Of a stretch of DNA of 64,000 nt, positions 52,522 to 60,939 are shown in pieces. Positions within the stretch are counted from its first letter, which is position 1. Each line of letters starts with the position of its first letter. A program made the translations under genes and the position numbers. Below the pieces are notes generated by a model. The model was not told the origin of the DNA. It saw nothing but the letters and a program-made list of their open reading frames with translations, and ran no database searches. Location: contig CAVQME010000002.1 of assembly GCA_963713545.1 (NCBI GenBank), forward strand, positions 62,001-126,000, given 5' to 3'. The DNA is from CAVPLM01 sp963713545 (GTDB lineage Bacteria > Actinomycetota > Thermoleophilia > RBG-16-64-13).

Positions 52522-53487
52522 GTGGCTAGAGATCCTCACGAGCCTGTCCCCGCGCCGGTCCCCACGCCTGATGGCGGCCCGGCCGACATCGCCATAGGCG
52601 ATCTGGAGGCGTTCACCGGAAAGGGCCGTACTCTGCGGGCCGACGCGATACGGCGTTTGCGCAAGAACAAGCTGGCCGTTGCCGGACTTATCTGGATAAT
52701 CATCGTGGTCTTGATCGCCATCACTGCTGACCTGTGGGCCCCCTACTGGCTGGGCGATCCCGTCGCCATCGATACCACCACGGTGGCCGAGGACAGCCTC
52801 CAGCCTCCGTCACTGGATCATCCCTTCGGAACGGATAAGCTGGGGCGGGATATTGCCTCCCGTATCGTCTATGGCTCCCGGGTCTCTCTCGTCGTGGGTG
52901 TGGTGGCCGTGTTCATCATGGTGGTGATAGGGCTTGTGACGGGGGCCATTGCCGCCTACTACGGTGGGATTTGGGACAGCTTCATCATGCGCACCGCCGA
53001 CGTCTTCTTCGCTTTTCCGTACATATTGTTCGCGGTCGCCCTCATCGCTGTCATGGGCAAGGGCTTCCAAAACGTGTTCATCGCCATCGGCATACTCGGA
53101 TGGCCGAGCATCGCCCGGGTCTTTCGAAGCTCGATACTCGGCATCAAGAAGAACGAGTATGTCGACGCTGCCCGGGCCATGGGCGCATCGACCACTCGCA
53201 TTCTTTCCCGGCACCTCATGCCGAACTCGGTCTCCCCGATCATCGTCTATGCGACCATGAGCATAGGGGGGGCCATTTTGACTGAGGCCGCCTTGAGCTT
53301 CCTGGGTATGGGCGTGCAGCCGCCACAGCCGTCGTGGGGCCTCATGCTGTCCGATGCCCGCGCCTACATGTTCACGGCGCCCTGGCTCATGATCTATCCC
53401 GGTCTCGCCATCCTCACCACCGTGCTCGCGTTCGTCCTGCTGGGCGACGGTCTCCGTGACGCCCTCGACGTCAAACTCAAGGAGTAG
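52522..53487 (+). CDS. Peptide ABC transporter permease (DppC type)
   Basis: A 321-residue permease whose cytoplasmic N terminus (about 45 residues) is longer than average and Pro-rich at first. LRKNKLAVAGLIWIIIVVLIA begins the membrane part; DHPFGTDKLGRDIASRI is the DppC signature, and YVDAARAMGASTTRILSRHLMPN is the EAA loop. It starts at GTG with AGGATGG upstream. It forms the transmembrane channel together with the preceding permease. Confidence 0.93.
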   Translation: MARDPHEPVPAPVPTPDGGPADIAIGDLEAFTGKGRTLRADAIRRLRKNKLAVAGLIWIIIVVLIAITADLWAPYWLGDPVAIDTTTVAEDSLQPPSLDHPFGTDKLGRDIASRIVYGSRVSLVVGVVAVFIMVVIGLVTGAIAAYYGGIWDSFIMRTADVFFAFPYILFAVALIAVMGKGFQNVFIAIGILGWPSIARVFRSSILGIKKNEYVDAARAMGASTTRILSRHLMPNSVSPIIVYATMSIGGAILTEAALSFLGMGVQPPQPSWGLMLSDARAYMFTAPWLMIYPGLAILTTVLAFVLLGDGLRDALDVKLKE

Positions 53488-53490
53488 TCT

Positions 53491-54528
53491 GTGCCCCCGC
53501 TTTTGGAACTGGACGATCTGCATATGCACTTCTTCACCCGCGATGGTGTGGTGAAAGCCGTCGACGGGGTCAGCTTCACCTTGGAACAGGGTCGGACTCT
53601 TGGGGTGGTGGGAGAATCCGGTTCGGGCAAGTCGGTCACTGCGCTTTCCATCATGCGCCTCGTTCCCGAGCCCCCCGGCAAAGTGGTGAGCGGCGACATC
53701 CGATTCAAGGGAGAGAGCATCCTCACGATGACCGAGAAGGACCAGAGGGCACTCCGTGGCAACCGGATAGCAATGATCTTCCAGGACCCGATGACCTCGC
53801 TCAATCCCGTTCACCGCATCGGTAGGCAGATCGCTGAGCCGCTCCGCATTCATAAGAATATGAGTAAGGCGGACGCGAACGCGGCCGCGGTCGAACTCCT
53901 CGACCAGGTCGGCATCCCGCAGGCGGAGGAGAGGGCGCGGAACTACCCCCATGAGTTCTCGGGTGGAATGCGCCAGCGGGCCATGATCGCGATGGCCTTG
54001 GCCTGTGGGCCCGACATCCTTATCGCCGACGAGCCCACCACCGCCCTCGACGTCACCATACAGGCGCAGATAATGGAGCTCATGGAAGAGATCCAGAAAC
54101 GCACTGAGTCGGCCATCATCATGATCACGCACGATCTAGGGGTGGTGGCGGACATGGCGGACCACATCCTGGTCATGTACGGAGGCAGAGCGGTCGAGTT
54201 CGGCCGAGCTGATGATGTCTTTTACAGACCCATGCATCCGTACACATGGGGCCTGCTCGAGAGCCTCCCGCGCCACGACGTAGATGACAAGGGCGCGCTC
54301 TGCCCGATCAAAGGCCAGCCTCCCAGCCTCATCAACCTGCCCGTCGGGTGCGCGTTCAGCCCCCGCTGCGCCTACGCGCAGCCGATGTGCCGCAGCCAAG
54401 TGCCTCCCCTGGTGGAGCTGGACTCCGGGCACCACTCGTCCTGTCACTTCGCCGGCGACTCGGATTTCATCGCTCAGTTCGAAAATCGGGCCTGCTACGT
54501 GGGCAGCCCTTCGGGAGATAGCAGGTGA
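53491..54528 (+). CDS. Peptide ABC transporter ATPase (DppD type)
   Basis: A 345-residue ATP-binding subunit: Walker A GESGSGKSVTAL, Q-loop FQDPMTSLNP, signature FSGGMRQRAMIAMAL, Walker B ILIADEPTTALD and H-loop ITHD. The C-terminal oligopeptide-transporter domain has a Cys cluster (CAFSPRCAYAQPMC and C near CHF) that can bind an iron-sulfur cluster in relatives. GTG 53491 lies 3 nt after the permease stop; the end overlaps the second ATPase by 4 nt. Confidence 0.94.
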   Translation: MPPLLELDDLHMHFFTRDGVVKAVDGVSFTLEQGRTLGVVGESGSGKSVTALSIMRLVPEPPGKVVSGDIRFKGESILTMTEKDQRALRGNRIAMIFQDPMTSLNPVHRIGRQIAEPLRIHKNMSKADANAAAVELLDQVGIPQAEERARNYPHEFSGGMRQRAMIAMALACGPDILIADEPTTALDVTIQAQIMELMEEIQKRTESAIIMITHDLGVVADMADHILVMYGGRAVEFGRADDVFYRPMHPYTWGLLESLPRHDVDDKGALCPIKGQPPSLINLPVGCAFSPRCAYAQPMCRSQVPPLVELDSGHHSSCHFAGDSDFIAQFENRACYVGSPSGDSR

Positions 54529-55538
54529 CCGCGCTCCTGGAGGTGGAGGGCCTGACCAAGCACTTCCCGGTCAGCAAGGGAGTGATCTTCTCGCGCTTGG
54601 GAGACACGGTCAAGGCCGTCGACGACGTGAGCTTTTCGGTCGCGCAGGGTGAGACCCTCGGCTTGGTGGGGGAATCGGGCTGCGGGAAGTCGACGACAGG
54701 CCGTTGCATAATCCGTCTTCTCGAGCCGACAGCGGGCACCATCCAGTTCGAGGAGAAGGATGTCAGGCACCTCAAGGGAAAGAAGCTCAAGGCTTTCCGT
54801 CGTGACGTCCAGTTCATCTTCCAGGATCCGTACGCCTCCCTGAACCCTCGCATGACCTTTGGCGAGATCATGTCGGAGCCCCTTGTCATCCACGGCATAG
54901 GCAACAGTAGAGAGCGTGAGCAACGGTGCAAGGAGATGCTGGAGGTGGTGGGCCTCAACCCGGAGCACATCCACCGCTACCCGCACGAGTTCTCGGGTGG
55001 TCAACGGCAAAGGGTAGGCATCGCCCGGGCGCTCATGCTCCGGCCCAAGATGATCGTATGCGACGAGCCGGTCTCGGCTCTGGATGTCTCCATTCAGGCG
55101 CAGATCATCAACCTCCTCGAGGAACTACAGGAGGAGTTCGGCCTCACGTACCTCTTTATCGCCCACGACTTGGCCGTGATCCGCCATATCTGTGACCGGG
55201 TGGCGGTGATGTATCTGGGCAAGATCGTGGAGCTCGGCGGTTGGCGAGAGGTCTACAACACTCCCAACCACCCCTACACGCAGTCGCTCCTCTCCGCGGC
55301 TCCTGTCCCGGACCCAGAGAAGCAGCGACAGCGGGCCCGTATCATCCTGAAGGGCGACGTGCCCAGCCCCATCGATCCACCGAGCGGCTGCCGGTTCCAC
55401 ACCCGCTGTCCCATCGCACAGTTCCCCTTGTGCGCGGAGGAGGATCCGCCGTTCAACGAGGTGGCCATCGGTCATAGAGCCGCCTGCCATTTCGCCAAAT
55501 CCTTCCCTATCCCCGCGGACTGGAAAGCGGCCTCGTAG
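54525..55538 (+). CDS. Peptide ABC transporter ATPase (DppF type)
   Basis: A 337-residue ATPase: Walker A GESGCGKSTTGR, FQDPYASLNPRM, signature FSGGQRQRVGIARAL, Walker B MIVCDEPVSALD, then the C-terminal domain with CRFHTRCPIAQFPLC. It pairs with the preceding ATPase as the heterodimeric motor. GTG 54525 overlaps the DppD stop (GTGA). It ends the operon about 30 bp before the rnpB promoter. Confidence 0.94.
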   Translation: MTALLEVEGLTKHFPVSKGVIFSRLGDTVKAVDDVSFSVAQGETLGLVGESGCGKSTTGRCIIRLLEPTAGTIQFEEKDVRHLKGKKLKAFRRDVQFIFQDPYASLNPRMTFGEIMSEPLVIHGIGNSREREQRCKEMLEVVGLNPEHIHRYPHEFSGGQRQRVGIARALMLRPKMIVCDEPVSALDVSIQAQIINLLEELQEEFGLTYLFIAHDLAVIRHICDRVAVMYLGKIVELGGWREVYNTPNHPYTQSLLSAAPVPDPEKQRQRARIILKGDVPSPIDPPSGCRFHTRCPIAQFPLCAEEDPPFNEVAIGHRAACHFAKSFPIPADWKAAS

Positions 55539-55570
55539 GCCCAGCCTCTTGAGCCCCGGCGCCTGCATAC

Positions 55571-55579
55571 TGGTATACT
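55571..55579 (+). promoter_or_regulatory. Promoter of rnpB
   Basis: Extended -10 TGGTATACT, with TTGAGC (55549-55554) as a weak -35 at 19 nt. Start is expected about 7 nt later, at the first base of the RNase P P1 helix. Confidence 0.55.
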
Positions 55580-55585
55580 CCGTAT

Positions 55586-55940
55586 GCAGCCCGGGTAGTC
55601 GCAGGGACCCGCCCACGGGCGGATCTTTGAGGAAAGTCCGGACACCACAGAGCAGGGTGCTGGATAACGTCCAGCGGGGGAAACCCCAGGGAAAGCGCCA
55701 CAGAAATTACACAGCACGCCGGTTCGTCCGGCTGCAAAGGTGAAATGGTGCGGTAAGAGCGCACCGGCGCCGTGGTGACACGGCGGCCAGGCAAGCCCCA
55801 CCCGGTGCAAGGCCGAATAGGGAGGCGTTCGAGGGCTGCTCGCCTGATGCCTCCGGGTTGGCCGCATGAGCCGTCCGGCAACGGCCGGCCATAGATAGAT
55901 GGCTACCCGCAGACAGAATCCGGCTTACAGGGCTGCTACC
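55586..55940 (+). ncRNA. rnpB: RNase P RNA (bacterial type A)
   Basis: About 355 nt. The universal core elements appear in order: GAGGAAAGTCCGGAC, ACAGAAATTACACAG, GGTAAGAGCGCACCG, AGGCAAGCCCCACCCGG, GGTGCAAGGCCGAATAGGG, AGATAGATGGCT and ACAGAATCCGGCTTAC. The P1 helix pairs GCAGCCC (55586-55592) with GGGCTGC (55930-55936). It is the ribozyme that cuts the 5' leader from pre-tRNA. The 3' end is approximate. Confidence 0.96.
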
Positions 55941-55944
55941 GCGG

Positions 55945-55970
55945 GGGCTCCTTCCTATCGGAAGGGGCCT
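55945..55970 (+). terminator. Hairpin after rnpB
   Basis: GGGCTCCTTCC, loop TATC, GGAAGGGGCCT form an 11-bp stem with two G-U pairs, but no U tract follows. It is a probable terminator or 3' boundary structure. Confidence 0.45.
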
Positions 55971-56017
55971 CAGCCATAGTCTGGGATCAGCGACAGGCGA
56001 GTGACGAGGAGGATGGC

Positions 56018-57352
56018 GTGGGCCGGAAGCGAGTGGTGATAATGGGCGCTGCGGGTCGTGACTTCCACAACTTCAACGTCGTCTATCGCAACGATCCCCA
56101 GACCGAGGTCATCGCTTTCACGGCCACCCAGATACCCGGTATCGACCGGCGCCACTATCCTCGCGAGTTGGCCGGACCACTGTACCCGGAGGGCATCCCG
56201 GTCGTGCCCGAGGACTCGCTGGAAGACCTGATCAACAAGAAGAAGATCGATGAGGTCGTGTTCGCCTATAGCGACGTGGCCCACGAATACGTGATGCATC
56301 AGGCGTCGCGGGTCCTGGCCGCCGGGGCCGACTTCACCATGCTGGGCCCGGAGAGCACCCAAGTCGAGTGCTCTGTCCCTGTCATTTCGGTTCTCGCGGT
56401 ACGTACCGGCGCGGGCAAAAGCCCGACCTCTCGGTTCGTGGCCGATCTCCTCATCGGCGAAGGCCTCAGGCCGGCCATAATACGGCATCCCATGCCGTAC
56501 GGGGATCTGATCCGTCAGAAGGTCCAGCGCTTCGCCACTCTCGATGACCTCGACCGACATCAGGCCACCGTCGAGGAGCGAGAGGACTACGAGCCGCACA
56601 TCCGGCGTGGCCTCGTCGTCTGGGCGGGCGTCGACTACGAAGCCATTGTCGAGCAGGCCGAGAAGGAAGCGTCGATCATCGTTTGGGACGGGGGAAACAA
56701 TGATTTCTCCTTCCTACGCTCGGATCTGGAGATCGTGATCGTGGACCCCTTCCGGCCGGGCCACGAACTCGCTTACCACCCGGGGGAAGTGAATGTTCGT
56801 CGGGCACAGGTCGTGGTGATAAACAAGGTCAACAGCGCGCCACGGGAGAACGTCGATCGGGTCGTGGCCAACGTCCGCAAGGTGAATGCGGACGCTGTCA
56901 TCGTCCAGACCGACTCGTTCATTACCGTTCCGGGAGGGGAGCAGATCCGGGGCAAGCGGGTCCTTGTGGTGGAGGACGGCCCTACACTCACCCACGGGGG
57001 CATGGCCACAGGAGCCGGGGTGGAAGCGGCGCGTCAGTTCGGGGCGGCTGAACTCATCGATCCGCGACCGTTCGCTCAAGGTCGCTTGGCGGAGACCTAC
57101 GCTGCCTACCCGCACCTGGGGCCGATCCTTCCCGCCGTGGGCTACTACCAGGATCAGCTACGCGACCTTGAGGCCACCTTGGAGGCGGTGCCGGCAGACG
57201 TGGTGGTCAGCGCAACGCCCTTCTCCCTCAAGAGTCTCATCCAGGTCGACAAGCCCATGGTGCAAGTGGGCTACGAGTCGGTCGAGCGGGGAGAGCCCCG
57301 GCTCTCCGACTACCTCCGCTCTTTTCTGCGCAAGCGGGAACTCACGGACTGA
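56018..57352 (+). CDS. Cyclic 2,3-diphosphoglycerate synthase-like P-loop protein (COG2403 type)
   Basis: A 444-residue protein. An N-terminal Rossmann-like region (VVIMGAAGRDFHNFNVVYR, ATQIPGIDRRHYP) precedes a P-loop VRTGAGKS (128-135). DGGNNDFSF, VVDPFRPGHEL, NKVNSAP and VEDGPTLTHGGM follow. Databases commonly name this family predicted GTPase or cyclic 2,3-diphosphoglycerate synthase. It shares overall layout but little sequence with the synthetase at 2.4-3.8 kb, so the two are different subfamilies. GTG 56018 follows GAGGAGGA. The neighbours (rnpB and SOD) give no pathway hint, and its reaction is not established. Confidence 0.75.
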   Translation: MGRKRVVIMGAAGRDFHNFNVVYRNDPQTEVIAFTATQIPGIDRRHYPRELAGPLYPEGIPVVPEDSLEDLINKKKIDEVVFAYSDVAHEYVMHQASRVLAAGADFTMLGPESTQVECSVPVISVLAVRTGAGKSPTSRFVADLLIGEGLRPAIIRHPMPYGDLIRQKVQRFATLDDLDRHQATVEEREDYEPHIRRGLVVWAGVDYEAIVEQAEKEASIIVWDGGNNDFSFLRSDLEIVIVDPFRPGHELAYHPGEVNVRRAQVVVINKVNSAPRENVDRVVANVRKVNADAVIVQTDSFITVPGGEQIRGKRVLVVEDGPTLTHGGMATGAGVEAARQFGAAELIDPRPFAQGRLAETYAAYPHLGPILPAVGYYQDQLRDLEATLEAVPADVVVSATPFSLKSLIQVDKPMVQVGYESVERGEPRLSDYLRSFLRKRELTD

Positions 57353-57367
57353 GAAGCAGGCTTTTGC

Positions 57368-57386
57368 GGGGCCGCCGGGCGGCCCC
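57368..57386. terminator. GC-rich hairpin after the COG2403 gene
   Basis: GGGGCCGC, loop CGG, GCGGCCCC. There is no U tract on either strand, so termination efficiency is doubtful; a Rho-assisted or stabilising role is possible. Confidence 0.4.
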
Positions 57387-57497
57387 AGCGCCGCGTGACT
57401 CTGGTGGGCGCAAGCCTCAGTCCCCGAGAGGTTTCGGACGGTCTTCCTTCGGGGTAAGTCGCTCTCGAATACACCAAGCCCGGAGGAGGAGACCGTC

Positions 57498-58085
57498 ATG
57501 GCCTTCACGCTACCCGACCTGCCCTATGCAAAGGGCGCTTTGGCCCCGTATCTGAGCGAAGAGACGCTCGAATACCATCACGGCAAGCATCACAACGCCT
57601 ATGTCACCAATCTGAACGGACTCGTCGAGGGCACCGACCTGGCCGGCAAGAGCCTGGAGGAGATCATCCTCGCGTCTGACGGTGGCATCTTCAACAACGC
57701 GGCCCAGGTGTGGAATCACAGCTTCTACTGGAAGTGCATGAAGCCTGGTGGCGGCGGCGCACCCACCGGAGATCTGGCGAAGGCTATCGACGGCGCTTTC
57801 GGATCGTATGAAGCGTTCGCGAAGGAGTTCACCCAGGCTGCGGTCACCCAGTTCGGCTCCGGATGGGCATGGCTGGTGGTCGAAGACGGCGCCCTCAAGA
57901 TAGCAAAGACGGGCAACGCCGACCTGCCTCTGAAACATGGCCAGGCAGCGCTTCTCACGGTGGATGTTTGGGAGCACGCCTACTACATCGACTACCGGAA
58001 TCTGCGCCCGAAGTACGTAGAGACATTCCTGAGCAATCTCGTGGACTGGGAGTTCGTAGCCGCCAACTACGCTGCCGCCCGGTAG
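57498..58085 (+). CDS. sodB: Superoxide dismutase, Fe type
   Basis: A 195-residue Fe/Mn-family SOD. Metal ligands are H27 (YHHGKHHNAYV), the histidine in NNAAQVWNHSFYW, and Asp and His in DVWEHAYYIDYRN. The glutamine in AAQVWNH is the iron-type signature. It removes superoxide in the cytoplasm (no signal peptide), so the organism meets oxygen. A GGAGGAGGAG ribosome-binding site precedes the ATG. The 145-bp upstream gap may hold its promoter, but none is clear. Confidence 0.95.
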   Translation: MAFTLPDLPYAKGALAPYLSEETLEYHHGKHHNAYVTNLNGLVEGTDLAGKSLEEIILASDGGIFNNAAQVWNHSFYWKCMKPGGGGAPTGDLAKAIDGAFGSYEAFAKEFTQAAVTQFGSGWAWLVVEDGALKIAKTGNADLPLKHGQAALLTVDVWEHAYYIDYRNLRPKYVETFLSNLVDWEFVAANYAAAR

Positions 58086-58430
58086 GCGCAGTCTGAGACG
58101 ATCGCGGGATCAGAGCCGGCGCGGCCGGAGCGCCGACAGGCACCGCCGTGTTCGATCAGGTCAACGCTAGCTATCAACGTCGAGAGCAAGGGGTACTTGG
58201 CCCCCGGTTGCCCTGACGCTCTCTGTCGCACCCCCTAGAGACCTGACAGGCCTGTTGACATAGCGGGCTCTGTCCAGGGCCGCCGCGCGGCGTTGTCGCC
58301 GCCGCGCCGCGCGCCGCTCGGCCTGTTCGCGCTGCCCCAGGGCCCTTTGGTAGAATCCGCTTTGGCCGACACTGAACGAGGGCCTTGAAGTCTTGCGAGG
58401 CATGCTGAGGAGGCGGAAGGGTGCGGCAGT
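58086..58430 (+). other. 345-bp gap without a recognisable gene
   Basis: No coding frame with support and no match to a known small RNA is seen. There is a very GC-rich repetitive stretch (58276-58320) made of CGCCGCGC-like units. The extended -10 TGGTAGAAT at 58348-58356 probably drives the MFS gene with a leader of about 70 nt. A lone TTGACA at 58255 has no matching -10. Confidence 0.6.
58348..58356 (+). promoter_or_regulatory. Extended -10 promoter for the MFS gene
   Basis: TGGTAGAAT, the same nonamer as at gap and murI, 74 nt before the GTG start. Confidence 0.45.
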
Positions 58431-59669
58431 GTGAGTAGCGAGCAAAAGGTGGGCGTCAGGTTCCTGCTGATCCTGACGCTTCCGACGCTAGGCTTTGCTA
58501 CCGGCCTTTCGCTGGTCACCACCTACCTCCCGCTGATCCTGGAACGCTATACCTCGTCGGCGACCCTGATCGGCTTTGCCATCGGTGGCGAGGGGATATT
58601 CTCGTCCTTGATCCCGCTGTGGGCGGGCGTCATGAGCGACCGCATCTGGACGAAGCGCTGGGGGCGACGCAAGCCGTTTATGATCTTTGCCGGGCCTTTC
58701 ATGGCCGCTGCCCTGATGCTGGCTCCCTTCCAGCCTGGATATGTGCCCATCGCCATCTCCACGTTCGTGTTCTTCGCTGCCTATCATTTCTACACGTCGC
58801 CCTATCAGTCGCTGCTTCCCGACGTCACACCTTCCAGCGTCCAGGGCCGTGCGCAGGGATTCCAGAGCTTCATGCGCGGAGGAGGCATGTTTCTCGGTAT
58901 GGTCGTGGCCGGGATCCTCTTCTACCGGTGGGAGCCTCTACCCTTCATCATGTGCAGCCTGCTCATCATGGCGGTCACGTACCTGACCGTGGTGAAAGTG
59001 CAGGAACCGGAGCCCCAGAATCACTTGCTACCTCCGAGAGCGAGCCTCTGGGTGGAGATCAAGCGAGTCTGGCAATCGACCCGCCAGACCAAGGGTATCC
59101 AGCGGTTCATGGTCGCCAGCTTTCTCTGGGAGTCGACTCTGGCTGCCCTGCGTCCGTTCATCATGCTCTATTTCATCTACACGCTGGGGGCGACCGAGCA
59201 GGTTGGTGCCCTCCTCCTCGGCCTCGTCGGAATCACCTACATGATCGCCGGGCTGGGGAGCGGGTATCTGGCCGACAGATACGGGCGGCTAAGGATCATG
59301 CGCGTCGGTCTGTGGGTATATCTGGGTGGATGCATCCTCGGAGTGTTCCTCACCGACATCAAGTGGGCCTTTATCTTCCTTCCCATATTCGGCCTGGGTG
59401 GATCGATCGTGCTCACCTTGCCGTACGCCATCCTCATCAAGCTGATGCCGAAGGAGCACATCGGACAGTTCACGGGCATGTTCTCGATGACGAGAGGTTT
59501 CGCCAACATCCTGGGGCCCATCGTCGCGGGGGTCGCCATCGACATCGCGGCCACGTTCACGGAGGACGGCCGTGAATATGCGGTGATCTGGCTGGTCTCG
59601 GCCCTGATGATCGTGATCTCGCTCTTCTTCTTCCGGGGCACGGCCAGCGAGGAGGCCCTCAACGTTTGA
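58431..59669 (+). CDS. Major facilitator superfamily transporter
   Basis: A 412-residue protein with about 12 hydrophobic helices. The MFS loop 2-3 motif reads GVMSDRIWTKRWGRRKPF, and its second-half counterpart is GYLADRYGRLRIM. The long basic cytoplasmic loop 6-7 lies at about 195-225. The pattern resembles the sugar (GPH/SUT-like) branch, but the substrate cannot be read from sequence. GTG 58431 has GGAAGG upstream. Confidence 0.85.
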   Translation: MSSEQKVGVRFLLILTLPTLGFATGLSLVTTYLPLILERYTSSATLIGFAIGGEGIFSSLIPLWAGVMSDRIWTKRWGRRKPFMIFAGPFMAAALMLAPFQPGYVPIAISTFVFFAAYHFYTSPYQSLLPDVTPSSVQGRAQGFQSFMRGGGMFLGMVVAGILFYRWEPLPFIMCSLLIMAVTYLTVVKVQEPEPQNHLLPPRASLWVEIKRVWQSTRQTKGIQRFMVASFLWESTLAALRPFIMLYFIYTLGATEQVGALLLGLVGITYMIAGLGSGYLADRYGRLRIMRVGLWVYLGGCILGVFLTDIKWAFIFLPIFGLGGSIVLTLPYAILIKLMPKEHIGQFTGMFSMTRGFANILGPIVAGVAIDIAATFTEDGREYAVIWLVSALMIVISLFFFRGTASEEALNV

Positions 59670-59744
59670 AGCCGCCCAGGCCTGGGCACGCTAAACCTGA
59701 AGGACCGTACTGGCTCCCTACGGACGCCGGGAAGGAGGGCCTAC

Positions 59745-60053
59745 GTGAAGCGGCAGACCGGAGCAAAGCAGCACCGGGTTCAGCCGGCGGAGGAGCCTAT
59801 CGGGGGCGGCCAAGCCGAGGCAGCCCCGCTGCTCGTGAAGCTGAGTGACGAACAAAAGATAGTTCTCGACTGCCTGCAGCGGGCCGAGACCGGGTTGACG
59901 GAGAAACAAATAGTGGCCAGGGTCTCGTGTCCCGCGCCGGCCGTCGAGGAGGCCCTCGATGCGCTGTCAGAGCGGAACCTGGTGGCCAAGCTGAACACAC
60001 TGATCCCCAGTTACGCCTCCAAATACCCGGGGGTGCGCCTCAACGCGGACTAG
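59745..60053 (+). CDS. Small winged-helix-like protein of unknown function
   Basis: A 102-residue product from GTG 59745 after GGAGGG. The N-terminal 30 residues are polar and disordered. Residues 33-85 (LSDEQKIVLDCLQRAETGLTEKQIVARV, then AVEEALDALSERNLVAKL) have the helix pattern of a winged helix-turn-helix, and the protein ends YASKYPGVRLNAD. It may bind DNA. No family is recognised, and it stands alone between the MFS and murI genes. Confidence 0.55.
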   Translation: MKRQTGAKQHRVQPAEEPIGGGQAEAAPLLVKLSDEQKIVLDCLQRAETGLTEKQIVARVSCPAPAVEEALDALSERNLVAKLNTLIPSYASKYPGVRLNAD

Positions 60054-60105
60054 CGCGTCGCCTCGTCGCTGAGGCGCCCGGTCCCGCGGGCATGAAAGCG
60101 GTGTC

Positions 60106-60114
60106 TGGTAGAAT
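60106..60114 (+). promoter_or_regulatory. Extended -10 promoter for murI, probably leaderless
   Basis: TGGTAGAAT ends 9 nt before the murI ATG; no Shine-Dalgarno sequence is present. Confidence 0.5.
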
Positions 60115-60123
60115 CGGCTGGCG

Positions 60124-60939
60124 ATGATTGCGCCAGACTCGAACATCCCGGACGCCCGCGCCATCGGGGTCTTCGATTCCGGGGTGGGCGGTCTCACCGT
60201 CTTGCACGAATGCCTTGTCAACCTGCCTCACGAGGACTTCGTCTACCTTGGCGATACTGGTAACTTCCCATATGGGTCCAAGTCTTTGGCCGAAGTGCGT
60301 CGTTTGGCCTTCTCCGCCGTGGGGTTCTTGGCCGCGAAAGATGTCAAGCTGATCGTGATCGCCTGCAACTCCGCTGCGGCGGCGGCCCTTTCGCAGTTGC
60401 AGACCGCCTATACCACTCCTATCGTGGGCGTGGTGATGCCCGGGGCCCGGGCGGCGGTCCAGGAGACCCGCAACCGGCGGGTGGGACTCATGGCTACGGA
60501 GGCCACCGTCCGCTCCAACGCTTACCAGCACGCTCTGCACACGCTGGATGCCGGTGTGGAGGTGTTCCCAGTGGCCTGTCCACGCCTCGCTCCACTCATC
60601 CAGGAAGGCGACGTGTTCTCCGAAGACACAGAGCAGGCCGCGCGTGGCTGCGTGGCCCCTCTCAAAGAAGCCGAGGTCGACACGGTGATCCTGGGATGCA
60701 CCCACTATCCCCTGATAACTCCCATGCTACGCCGACTTCTTGGCCCCAGGGTCGCCCTGATCGATTCGGCCGAGGAGACGGCCAATGAGGTCCGGGAGAT
60801 CTTGGAGAGAAAAGCCATAGGAAACGATCCCAAGCGAGAGGGTATCTATCGGTTCTTCGCGACCGGTGACAGCGAGGACTTCAGGGAAGTGGGCATGCGC
60901 TTCCTGCAGCTCCCCATCCGAGAGGTGACACAGATATGA
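60124..60939 (+). CDS. murI: Glutamate racemase
   Basis: A 271-residue racemase that makes D-glutamate for peptidoglycan. It has IGVFDSGVGGLTVL, the first catalytic cysteine C81 in IACNSAAAAAL, and the second cysteine in ILGCTHYPLI. It leads murI-rph-rdgB-metallopeptidase, each pair overlapping. The ATG lies just downstream of an extended -10 box. Confidence 0.95.
   Translation: MIAPDSNIPDARAIGVFDSGVGGLTVLHECLVNLPHEDFVYLGDTGNFPYGSKSLAEVRRLAFSAVGFLAAKDVKLIVIACNSAAAAALSQLQTAYTTPIVGVVMPGARAAVQETRNRRVGLMATEATVRSNAYQHALHTLDAGVEVFPVACPRLAPLIQEGDVFSEDTEQAARGCVAPLKEAEVDTVILGCTHYPLITPMLRRLLGPRVALIDSAEETANEVREILERKAIGNDPKREGIYRFFATGDSEDFREVGMRFLQLPIREVTQI

Noticed and set aside
58255..58260. Perfect TTGACA as a -35 element
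   Set aside because: No -10-like sequence lies 15-19 nt downstream (the region is GGCCGC-rich); the TGGTAGAAT at 58348 is a better candidate.
58276..58320. GC-rich repeat as a small RNA gene
   Set aside because: It consists of low-complexity CGCCGCGC units; no match to known RNA cores and no terminator follows.
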